A stretch of 64,000 nt of DNA, from positions 153,521 through 217,520 of the forward strand of contig JAKMXF010000363.1 of NCBI GenBank assembly GCA_024704765.1. Direction: 5' to 3'. This document shows positions 48,050-58,671 of the stretch, in pieces. How positions within the stretch are numbered: the first letter of the stretch is position 1; each line of letters opens with the position of its first letter. The DNA comes from Oopsacas minuta. Taxonomy: Eukaryota; Porifera; Hexactinellida; Lyssacinosida; Leucopsacidae. The position numbers were made by a program, and so were the translations under genes. The notes under the pieces are model-generated. The model searched no databases, had not been told where the DNA came from, and worked only from the letters and a program-made list of their open reading frames with translations.

Positions 48050-49674
48050 GTGAGTTCATTTTTTTCATTTTGAACTTAACGCAATGCATTTTATAAACAG
48101 CTGATTTGAACTGTAATTTTCGCAGCTAACTTCTACCTCTAATTATTTCTCAATCCCTCATGCAGTTCTGTAGTTATGAATATTCAAGTTATCAAATCAA
48201 ACATAATTCCATCTTTAATCGCCTAATTATTCACAAAATATATTTAGAAAATATGAAAACAATAATTAATAAAATAATATACTTGTTTATCATCCCCGCC
48301 TGCCCCATTTAATCTCCCTCCTCGTCAATTTATTATATTTTAATACATATCTTTATTTAATACTTATATTCACAGATGAGCATCTTCGAAACAAGCTAAT
48401 TATTTAACACTAGCGCCCTTCGCTTGCTAGGTCGCTGAGCAGTGTGGCTAATCATGTGATTTTTCGAAAATTCAAAAAGGTGGCAATGGCATCATAATTT
48501 TGTCAGGTGTGAATTTTCGTCCAAGACTCAAACCTGTCCGAGTCAGGCCCAAATACCCCTCCCTGTACGGCAAAAATCAGCCCCGGAGTGTGCACTAATA
48601 TTTTATTATTATTATTTAAATTGTACAATAATTCAGATTATAGAGAGGAAGTAAATATTAGTTTTCCATATACAGTGTAAGCTTAATACGAACACCAACG
48701 GACCGTACGGTTAAAATTTATTCGCCTTTCCGGAGTTCATAAACCGGAGTAATATCCATTGAAGTACGATTGTAGGGACCTGATTATGCATATATAGGTA
48801 TTATTCTTTTTACTGTGCCGAATATACGTTAATAGGGTGCACCAGTATTGAAATGCATGCCTTAGCCTAGGCTGCGCAAACGGTCAGACTACTCAGGCTA
48901 TGGAATGACCACTTTACTATTGCTCAAGCAATCGCCCGATCGCCATTTAGCCTCATCCGCCGCACTTGCTTAGTTCGTGTACTGTGCAGACTACTATTTA
49001 GTCAGTCAGTATTGGTATCATGGCTAATTTTTTTTAGTTTTTATGCCAAAGTTTTTGGAAAGTGAAAGATTTTGAATTTGGAAAGGTGAAGAATTATTTT
49101 CAGTTCCAAATGGTGTCGTAATTATGGTTCATAATATTTTGCTCAAGGCCACAAAAGTTGATAAGTGAGTATCAAATAGTCGCCCCTGATATCGGTAAAA
49201 CTAGGATATTTCCTGTTTAGGTTGAAAAGACTTACTAAAGGCGGTTCACCTATGTATTTCCCTATCATTTATGTTTATAGGTGATTTTCACTCAAATATA
49301 GCCTTGAAAATATACCCTTTACATTAATCTATGTTATTTAATCTCAATTGATGTCTGTTTGTTTGTTGTTGTTTGTTGTTTTCTCCGTTGTCAAGAATAG
49401 GATTTATGGTTTGGTATTTTGCAATTGCAATCGCAATCCAAAGATGTTGCATACCTCTATATTTATCGCGATTAGCAAAGTGTAGGAAACTACGCAACTT
49501 TCTCTTCTTAAAGCGCCGGTTTCATAAGTACTCCTCCCCTTCCATAAATATACCCCAGCGTGAAGAATACTGTGTAGTATTCTTTCGAGGGAAAAATGAT
49601 TCTGTGTAGTCAAGTTTCCCCTCTTCAAAGAATTTGTAGATATTTCTTACTAGACATAATCTATATTATTAAAT

Positions 49675-50097
49675 CTCAATGATTGTCTGTTTGTTTGTAT
49701 GTCTGTTTGTTTGTCCGTTGTCAAGGAAAGGATTTATGGTATCCACTTTTGAAATTTCCGCATAACTATGTATTTATCGTGTTTATCAGGGAAGTATAGA
49801 ATTCAATAAAACTTGACTAAATATATCGTACATACTGAATCCGATTTTCACACTTCGGATTAATTATACGTAAATTTATTGTTGTTTTTAGGGATATAAA
49901 GTATAAAAATCTCTATATTGAGGTAGAATCATACTTTCAACGACTATACTGGAGTAATCGAGTATTCTTGGTCTGAAAATTGTAAACAACACCAAAATTA
50001 TTAAATCTCAATTGTTGTTTGTCTGTTTGTTTGTTCATTGAATACCTCGAGGCGCAATGCGCCGAGTTCATCGCGAAGCGACGAGCCAAAGGCTCGT
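49675..50097 (+). repeat. TTTG-start, hairpin-end dispersed repeat (copy 2)
   Basis: Counterpart of 28050-28482. Here the hairpins are perfect: GAGGCGCAATGCGCC, TCGCGAAGCGA and ACGAGCCAAAGGCTCGT. Confidence 0.7.
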
Positions 50098-50674
50098 AGG
50101 TAATTAATTCCGAATGATAAGATTATTGGTTTACTTGTTAATGACTGATAACTACAGTTTAACATCGTTCGATCGAACTCGGTAAAATCGAATATCATGG
50201 CATATTAAAGAATAAATATTTGAACTAAATCGAGTCACTACCCACAGTTTGACGAATTTCTTTAGTATTCACGCAATGGGCGTAAAATCCGGGATATATC
50301 CCCCACTTTTTACACAGGGATGCGAATGGTCTATATAATATTACCAGCATACAATCGAAACAGTTTTATCTTATCACCTATTTCTTAAAATATTATTCCT
50401 TCTCAGATTGTAAAGAAAGTGGGATTTACTTTCATTTTACATCGGTTTTTTCTGACGATATTTCCGTGCAATGGAATAGTGAGAAATCCGGTTTCTACTT
50501 AAATATAACTAAAATATTTGGCATAAGTATGCCAAATGAAAATATCAATTCGAGCGGACTTAGTTCAACTAGGGTTGTTATGAGCGAAATTCGTAACAAC
50601 AGGCTTAAATTCGATAGCTTTTGACCTAAAGGGTGTAATAAATAACTAAATTATTACCGGAGTTTCATTGTATT

Positions 50675-52056
50675 TGTTGCAGTCTAGTACACATGGACCC
50701 GAGTACTTAGTCTAATTGGACTCAGGGATGTCCTTCTGTAATTATAAGTATGGGAGCGATATTTCAAATTTCAATTTCAATTTCAATTGAATATATCCTA
50801 ATTTCTAATACAAAATTCAAACAATATACTGGCAATTGAATTAATAAGATAAGATATGAATAATATCAAAGGCTTAATAGTAAATCTGAAAATAGAGTTC
50901 TAACAAGTGATTGAGTACCCAAAATTATTTAACTAATAATACTGACAAATTTCTTCTTGTTTATGGGGCTCAGAAATTTTGGACTTCAATCCATGGATAT
51001 CTGTTGCTGAATTATGGTGCAAGAGCCAAGATTTAGAATATTCCAATGGTCACCAAATAGTCAGTGGTGAACCATTAAGATGGATAAACAGCAAAGAAGA
51101 AACGTGTTCTATTGTAAGCAGGGTTCGTTTCTCATCCAATATGATATTCATTTAATTGAACCCCTTTTCGCATTCAGATGAGTTGCATGGAATAACTTCT
51201 ACGATATTTTCACGGCACTATAAAGTAAACATTTGCTCTCTCAACTCGACTTAATTATATTTGGAACAAATTTCAATTGATTTCAAATATTGATTGTATG
51301 CTACTGTAGATATCAGGTACACACATTCAGTAACTTGTGAAGTAATTGTTACTTGCCAATTTGATTTGTTAAAAAAGTATGAGAGCGGCACTCCCACTAC
51401 CTGAAAAAGTATGGGAGCGGTGCTCCCATCCGCTCCCACAGCAGGACACCACTGATTGGACTTAGACTAGTTCAAGTGCTATTAGAACCTAACTCTACGA
51501 TAATGGGTGGATTCAATAACTCAATTACGTTATACACGATTATCAAGGGTTCTGAGGGTCAATGTCCGAACTTGGGAATAACTAATCAGCATTTATGCAG
51601 GTTTATTAAAAACAGCCGTGATTATTATATCAGAAATTACAAGATTTTGTTGATTGGAAGAGTATAAGTTATCAAAATAATCAACATATTGTAAAGGCAG
51701 TTGTTTGTGGCTGTATTTCTTTTCTTCTTTAGGAAGAATAACTATATATACATATACCGACCGTTCTAAGATTTTGCTAATCTATTTACAATTTTACAAT
51801 ATTCAGTACTTCTAGCATTGACAGATAGTAAAATATTTCAGAGGCTAATTTCCTGTAGCTATTGTTCACAACAACTATATAGAATCAGGCTTTATTGACA
51901 TTCGTGATATACGTATATAACGTAATTAAGTTATTGAATCCACAGCATTAGCTTGAAGTTGGATTCCAATAGCACTTGATCTAGTCCAAGTCCAATTAGA
52001 GTAACTACTCGGGTCCAAGTCCACTTAGACCAGTCGAATTGCACTTGGACTGCATC
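50675..52056. mobile_element. hAT-like element remnant, copy 2
   Basis: Same inverted ends as at 29053-30432. The transposase C-terminal piece at about 50930-51225 is present but carries a TAA in place of the Gln before Met-Asn. Its right end is the border of the 7.5 kb duplication; unrelated sequence follows. Confidence 0.7.
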
Positions 52057-52061
52057 AGATA

Positions 52062-52332
52062 TATATTCCTGTGCTACCTCAGCACATAGATTAGTTAGTG
52101 TAGTAATCCTGATAGTATGAGTTGATTTATCAGCTGTTGTAATTAACTGTAAAGGCTGTGAATTAGCATTAAGGACTTGATACCAGCTGTGCATGTCTTC
52201 CTTTAAGTTTGGCTCAAGTTCAAGGTCCAATTTTAAGTTTGTATCAGCTCTCTCTAAGTGAATTATTGAATTACTATACTGTAACAAGTGCTTGTTATAT
52301 AATCTACAAATAGAGAGATTTCCTGTATGCAT
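52062..52332 (-). other. unrecognised open frame beside hAT end
   Basis: About 90 codons, unique to this locus up to the hAT-like boundary, with words such as LEPNLKEDMHSWYQVL and ITTLTNLCAEVAQEY. It is amphipathic without a motif I recognise. It could be an exon cut by the transposon. Low certainty that it is coding. Confidence 0.3.
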
Positions 52333-52789
52333 TGCAGGTACTAATAACTGTACTGACTATAGACACAGCATTGAAATCACTAGACATAGTATTCCTTATA
52401 TTTTCCGTAAACGGTGCAGAGCCAAAATATAATAGATTATACCATCGGGTGTGCACTGAGTAACAGGGTTTAGATTTGACTCAATGTGATACTTTTAGAA
52501 TACATTTTCCCAATTAAAATTGTATTAGCTTATCGAATTTTCCAAATTTCATTAGGGGTTTAAATCTATAGAAAAACTTTCTGTATAATTTTCCGCATAT
52601 TTTGTAATACAAATAAGAATTGAAATTTCCATAACTTTGTATTATAATTACTCAACTATATTTTTGAGGAAATTAGCGTTGTAGCAATAGTTTGGTTGGA
52701 ATAATATTCTATTCTGCTTCAAGAGAGACATTTCATGATTAAAGATTTCCTCAATATTCTCTACTACTCCTTAGTTACGTCATCAGTTA

Positions 52790-53243
52790 ATGTTGTGTGT
52801 TGTGTCTCCCAATTTGTAACTATTTCTTCAAGATATCCTATATGCAGGAATAATGCACTGTTTGATATAGGAATTTCATGATTCGCATTGTTTTCTTTAA
52901 AGAGATCCCAAGGTATTTATGGATACAAAGTTGCGAGACAAACTGATTTCCTTGATTTCCTGCAGACTGAATCTATCTATGACAGAGAACACCAACAGAT
53001 AACCGTCACATTGATGGTAGAACTCTTCCCGAATAATTCCACACTCATCAGTTCCTGCTGTATCCAGGATCTGTAAGATGTATAAACTGTCCTCCACTCT
53101 AGCCGGAGCCTCGTATAGCTCCTCTATCGTAGGAGTATATCCACACACGAATTCAGTAAAATGAGACATGTCTTACCAACAGCAACTACTCCTAACATGA
53201 GGATTTTAATCTGTTCCCTCTTCATTTTCATTGACTCTTCTGT
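52790..53243 (-). pseudogene. Ras-like small GTPase fragment
   Basis: From 53243: KREQIKILMLGVVAVGKT (P-loop G-x4-GKT), then a frame change, then FTEFVCGYTPTIEELYEA (switch I), LYILQILDTAGTDEC (DTAG, G3) and GYLLVFSVIDRFSLQEIKE. The P-loop and switch I are in different frames and several codons between them are missing. The NKxD and SAK boxes are not recognisable after 52888, where another frame change occurs. Normal Ras proteins have about 190 residues; this covers about 90. It is intron-free here, so it may be a decayed retrocopy. Confidence 0.7.
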
Positions 53244-53410
53244 TGAATAATTATATTATTTAGCAACACTCATTTATAACTTTTCTAGGATTTAAACCAT
53301 TACAAAAATGCTGCAGTCAATTAATTAGAAATTTCCTTTCGTTTTGATTAAACAATACAAATACTCTTTCAAGTCAATTGAAGGATAATATTCGTAGTAT
53401 CAATCTAGAT

Positions 53411-56400
53411 CATAGACTCCTTAAATAGAAGGACTAGTATCTCCTATGTTCGGAGCCTGGAACTTCGGTCCCATCATATCTTGGGTTGTACACATGCTAA
53501 AACCTTCATCTTGGTGTCTAACATGGGGTTTTGAAGGACAAGGTATTAATTTTTTATACTTTTGACCATCTAAAAGGTCACCTGAAGGTCATTTGAAGGT
53601 TAAAACACTCAAAATAGCAGGAATTTATCTAAAATTTTGTGTATTCTTCTAATCAAATGCAGGGTAACGAGACAAACACAGTCAAAATAGTATACATTGT
53701 GATTATATAAGTCAAAATGACAGTTTAGATGCTAAAATTAGCACGAATGAATTAATAAGGTCAGTATACAAAGCAAACAAAAGGCAAAAATTGCATGTAT
53801 ACACGGATATCACTGTGAACAGGGATATTACTGCAACTTAGTTTTGAGATGAGAGTTTTTCCTTCCTTCTCAAACAGCCAAATTGTCTTTCTATCACTAT
53901 TATCAAGCACAAAGGACTTCAAAAGTATGTTTGACAAAGCAACACATGCTCCTTGAATAATAGACATTGCACTGTCAATACGAGATAAGGCTTGGCTGAG
54001 GTGAGCTCGACAGCAGTGTAAATTGCAATTGACAAACAGTTTGTAAGCTGAATGAACGGAATGAACGAAATGAACAGTTGAGATTAGGGGTACAGTTAGT
54101 CCACCCCTATTTAAATTAGTGAGAAACTCCGAATCAGTTAGATTGTCATCATCATCTTCAGCTTCGGCCGTTGAAATATTAGTTCGGAATTTTCGTTCCA
54201 AATATCCAGCGATAAATATTACTTTATGTTTGATTGTGTCATTACTTTGAACAAGATCTTCAGTCTCTAAAATAGTGATATCAAATTGATCTTCTTCTAT
54301 GTGAATGCTACAAGTGCAAGGTACGTCACTATGAGGCTGTGGGGTCGAATCGTATTTCAAAAGTGCGCGAAGATTCTTGGTTTCTGCAGCTGCATTGATG
54401 TCAACGACGTCTATATAGAAATTTCCTGCACTGCGTTGTCTGGCTTGGCCAAAAAACTTCTCTAGAGCTTCATCCGCGAACACTCCAGGCAATACATAAC
54501 TGAAGTTGTGGTGTGTCAACAACAACTCTGCTGCTTGGACATTTGCTCTTGTAGACAGTACAAATGCATATGCAGTCTGCTTTGTGAGTTTCTGTGTCCG
54601 ACCTTGTCCACCTGGCCATGCACAAGACGATATGACATCACAAGTTTCATCGAGTTTTTTGAAACTTGTGCAATTCTTGGTCCACGGTTGACGACACTCA
54701 TCACGCGTATTTATACCAGAAAAACTGCCTTTGACATTCATCATATGGAACCAGTCAGTGATGAGTTTAACAAAAATAATGGTCCCTTCACTAATACTGA
54801 GCATATATTTTGAAGTTGAAAGAGCAGCAACAGTTTTGTCATTGAATATCTGACAAACAAAAGGCACACTTTGTCTTTGCAAAGGCTTGGGATACACAGC
54901 TGTGTATGTAATCTTGGTCAAACGGATGCAGTTCTTCCTGTCTTCAATGTAAAGTGCTTCTATGTCTTACCAACGTGCTATGTGTGATTTACCATCATTT
55001 GTGAATGCGAGTTCCTTATGAGGCACAGTTATCCAGTTATTCCTAATGTTTTGAATAAATGGACATAGTCATAAGCGAGAAAAGCGTGAGAGTTTAAGAT
55101 GTCTATAAACACTCTACCAGCTCCACCTAATTTAGCATAGACTGAGACATTTGTATTGCAATTGTCACATATACAAGAAATTATAGTGCCACCAGCATTG
55201 CTAACTGCTGCGAGAGCTTCGAGTAATATACCCTTGAGTTGATCTGAATTGAGTTTCGCGACAGGATGAATACGTAGAATATATTTAGAGCCACCAAAAT
55301 GGCATACAACCTCGATCACTAAAGCATGTGTTGCGAGAACTTCAGCGTCACCAGATCTATTTTGAGCATAACCAACAACATGACCACCAGAGTACCTAAG
55401 AGTTTCTGTTAGCTTCACCTCATCAAATAAAATGTTTACAAGACGCTGCTTGGGTTGAAGCTCTTGAAGAAGTTGCCTCAAGTTTTCATCATGTAGACTA
55501 TTAGAAAGAAGTTTCTTCAACAGTTCTACTCGAGGTAATGCAATAGCACCAGATTTTCGTAGCATTCTATACGCAGCTGGTGAAATGTTATGAAGTTCAG
55601 CAGCAAGAACATAAAGATTTCTATCAAAACGACGGGCTTTTGGTGCAGTAAGTGATAACCCGAGCTGAGCATACAAAAATTGATAATGGGGAAGTTCAGA
55701 GCAGCACATACGACCCAATTCCTCAAGGACATTTTTCACGTAGTCTGTGTCTTTGAATTCGTACTCTGGAATACTCGTTAAAATGCTATTGAATTGTGAC
55801 CATTTGCTGGTGAGGCTATTCTTCTGTAGGAAACCAGCTTTGGAAAATACGATTTAGGTATTTCCTTTCCATTTTTCTCAACACATTTAAGGAATAAAAG
55901 TCCAAATGGTGATTTCACATGTGGTGAATGTAGAAACTGGACGACTGAACGTCTTTGTGCGTCAGCTTTGAACATGTAAACATCATCACCATCATGAATA
56001 ATAAGATGATTTTTGGAGAGAGGCTGTTGGATGACTGTACAAAAAGAATCAAAGTCACCAATTTGATCAAGAGCGTTAGTTCTAAGGTCTTCATTTCTGG
56101 CACGTACTTCTGCCGAAGAACTTGTACTCCTAGGGGTTGAAGAGTCTTGCTTTAAACAGGACTTTGGGACACCAGGAAAAATGGATAGAGGTTGGCTAGG
56201 TCGTTTACCACCTTTAACTGTGACCCATTCACAGTCAAAATGATGGTAACAAGCATATATTTGTTTAAGTTGTAACAGACTGGAGCGTTCATTTGGCATA
56301 GCATCAATCCAACGATCTCGTTCATCTTCATCACTTGGAAATTGTACTACTTTTGTGTATGGTTCACACCTGTAATTTCCACGACATCCAAATACGTTAC

Positions 56401-56660
56401 ACTTCTTAGGCATTATAAAGTAAATACCAACACCACCTTTAAAACGCAGTTGTAAATTGGATGATTCCCAGCACCAGAAATGCTAGTAAAGCTACAATAC
56501 AAACCTAAAAAAAAACATAATACAGCAGCGCGATAAACCAAAAGCTTCCATGACCTGCCATGTTTATTACGCAACGACGTCGTTGCGTCATGATACAGTG
56601 GGACCCAAGTTCCGTAATCCGAGATTACCAGATACTAGTCTTTCTATTTAAGGAGTCGAT
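53411..56660. mobile_element. P-element-type transposon with terminal inverted repeats
   Basis: Imperfect inverted ends of about 65 bp: left CATAGACTCCTTAAATAGAA and on to GGACTAGTATCT; right, inverted, CATCGACTCCTTAAATAGAA and on to AGACTAGTATCT. Both continue to GGAACTT and GGTCCCA. Just inside the right end is a perfect palindrome ACGCAACGACGTCGTTGCGT (about 56570-56589). It encodes a THAP-type transposase on the minus strand. Flanking 8-mers (ATCTAGAT and GGCTTTGT) do not match, so no target duplication is evident. Confidence 0.85.
53761..56413 (-). pseudogene. THAP-domain P-element transposase, broken
   Basis: The first frame (56413-55778) begins with a THAP zinc-binding domain: Cys5, Cys10, Trp36, Cys54 and His57 fit the C2CH pattern. 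The second (55739-55029) has RNLYVLAAELHNISPAAY, LVNILFDEVKLTETLRY and SHAFLAYDYVHLFK, the catalytic-core part. The third (54921-53761) has QTAYAFVLSTR and ADEALEKFFGQARQR, the C-terminal part. Lesions: a frameshift between frames one and two (about 55840), a one-base loss in an A run right at the conserved LFKNIRNNW word (about 55050), and TAA at the Gln of ARWQDIEAL (about 54970). The combined length of about 880 codons suits the family. Recent activity is likely, current activity is not. Confidence 0.88.
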
Positions 56661-57126
56661 GGCTTTGTCATTAAATGTAAATAAAATTTGTTTAATATTG
56701 ACTTTTTGTCCTGTTTGGAATATTTTACCATTTTTAGTAAATATCGCACGCTACTGATCCTTCACAATATATGAGTTTAAATCTCACGCAACAGATCCCC
56801 CTCTGGTTATTTCTATCCACTAATACGAATTTTTGTATTTTTATTGTTTATTTGGCTAATTATTATAATTATTCGTAAGCGTTAATAAATACATTAATTT
56901 AATTCAATGCTTGAGGATTAGAAGATGTAATTCATAGTTATTTACATTCTTCTATTTCATTCATTGGCATATTCTGATATTCGAATGGATTGGATATTGA
57001 TCTTACGTGTGGGCATACCTTGTGTCAGTCATCAATAGTCTCTTCCGGTGTTAGTCACAGTTTAGACCTATTGCTTTAGGTATCTGGTTAACACCTATTC
57101 AAATCTGACAAGAGCATTCTAATATA
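56661..57126. other. non-coding stretch
   Basis: AT-rich spacer between the P-type transposon and the zinc-finger frame. No motif seen. Confidence 0.4.
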
Positions 57127-57453
57127 TTGGCTATACCCGGACGCGTACATATACAATTATTCCAAACTGAAAGACAAATACAGATGCTTATCATATTAAC
57201 TACTATTTTTTTGTTCCTACGAAAGATCGGGAATGTGAGGGAAGAAAAGGAAAGTGCTACTGCTGCATTAGTTTGGCCAACCTCCAATATGTACTTACCA
57301 AAGAAGTGGGGCTGTCAGTCTTGCTTCTTCACGTGTGATGACCTTTGGGTCATGACCGAACACGTGGAGAAGCATGTGCTGACAGTCCCTCAACAGTCAG
57401 CAAGAGACCCTTACCACCCTGTATATAAATTAATAATAAAACATTATAATTAA
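57127..57453 (+). CDS. single C2H2 zinc-finger frame
   Basis: A 108-codon frame. Residues 61-83 read WGCQSCFFTCDDLWVMTEHV then EKH, a C-x2-C-x12-H-x3-H finger (Cys63, Cys66, His79, His83). A hydrophobic stretch at residues 20-32 may be chance, since the true start may be a splice acceptor. It precedes a Ulp1-like protease remnant on the same strand, so both may be parts of one gene or mobile element. Confidence 0.4.
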   Translation: MAIPGRVHIQLFQTERQIQMLIILTTIFLFLRKIGNVREEKESATAALVWPTSNMYLPKKWGCQSCFFTCDDLWVMTEHVEKHVLTVPQQSARDPYHPVYKLIIKHYN

Positions 57454-57837
57454 TGAATTGTGTATTTTAGTTTTGTATCTTACTTGTGTGTAGTATTTAG
57501 TATATTTTTATTTAATGAATTAATGAATGAGATTGCAAAGTTACTTAGACTCAGATGGAAATTATATTCATTTATGAACACAACTTAGGGAACTGATCTG
57601 GAAATATTTGCAGTAGCTTTGTTAATGCAAACAGATGTTTGGAATTTTAGTGCAAATATGGGAAACAAACATCTATTTAATAGTACCTGACGCATGCGCT
57701 ACTGGTAGCTGGCACTCTTGAAGAATACGTATCCTCATGTGCAGGTCTCCAGGACAAGATGCTCTCTACGGTATGGCATAGGAACCATGCTCACTTTGTA
57801 TGAGTTTTGTAACAAAGTATTTTATGTATTTTCTTTA

Positions 57838-58497
57838 GGACAGACAATTTGTCAGAGCTCCTCGTCCCAGCATTCAAATTCACCATGATGGAAGACTCTA
57901 TTGGGTATGCTCCAGTGTTGATGTTGAAGGCAATTTTACGGCTTGTGATTGATTCCCTTGCGACTGGCAGAACGAGTGGGGAGCTGGATATACAACTGGC
58001 TATGTTATATGGACGTAGTGCTGGAAAGATGACAGTGACATTTGCCCTTATTCAACAACAGAGAGGTGGTTCGGACCAGGCTTGGACCGGGTCACGAATA
58101 AACCGGGTCACTATTTTCAATAAATTTCTGAGTCTGAACCGGGTCACTGATTTTGACTTGACCCGGTTTATATCTTTATGGATAATTAAATTATAACGGT
58201 TTGTAAATCATAAAGATTCAGTCAATATTAGTTACACGTTTCATTTTCATGAATCATTAGTATTTTACTAAACTTGTTTGGTATCATTACTACTGTATAC
58301 TTGTATACATATATACTCTTATGTACGTACATAGATAATGTAATATAGAAAATTACTGTTTTGAAAACCGGGTCACCGGGTCAGAGAATACCGGTTCAGC
58401 CGGGTCACCGGGTCAGGATATCATGGCCCGGTCCAAGCCTGGTTCGGACTGCGGATTATTCGCGGCAGCAGTTTGTCTTGCAATAGCGAACGATTAA
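57838..58497 (+). pseudogene. Ulp1-like cysteine protease domain, interrupted
   Basis: Ulp1/SENP-type enzymes cleave SUMO-like modifiers; related domains are common in mobile elements. One frame reads PSIQIHHDGRLYWVCSS. After a frame change: IDSLATGRTSGELDIQLAML, ALIQQQRGG. A 365-bp MITE then intervenes, and after it the frame resumes as SDCGLFAAAVCLAIAND. The GSDCG motif with the preceding Gln marks the catalytic Cys and oxyanion-hole Gln; Asp is in IDS. The usual His of the His-Trp-Val block is Tyr (LYWVC). With the frameshift, MITE and His change it is inactive. Confidence 0.75.
58077..58441. mobile_element. 365-bp hAT MITE with perfect 8-bp target duplication
   Basis: Ends CAGGCTTGGACCGGG and CCCGGTCCAAGCCTG are exact inverses. 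GTTCGGAC flanks both sides (58069-58076 and 58442-58449). The interior is rich in CCGGGTCA repeats near both ends. It sits inside the catalytic Cys motif of the protease remnant, and removing it with one target copy restores Arg-Gly-Gly-Ser-Asp-Cys-Gly. Confidence 0.97.
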
Positions 58498-58671
58498 AAT
58501 GATCTAATCTTCAAAGCCACTATGTATATACTCTACACCCCACTATTTAATATATTAGCGCATGGGTACTAGTAGCGCATGCGCCAGGTACTTTTTAATA
58601 TCTCGATAATTAATCTTACTTGGAAATCTATTTCTTTAATATTAGAATTCAGATCAGAAATACACTTACAG

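Larger units (their letters stand above)
44475..52058. repeat. 7.5 kb direct duplication, copy 2
   Basis: Starts directly after the N gap at the word corresponding to 22924 (GAGTCTTGGACGAAAATTC) and stays collinear with copy 1 to the hAT-like end at about 52056. Small indels and substitutions are spread along it. One notable difference is exon 1 in the left arm, which has the insertion here. Confidence 0.92.
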
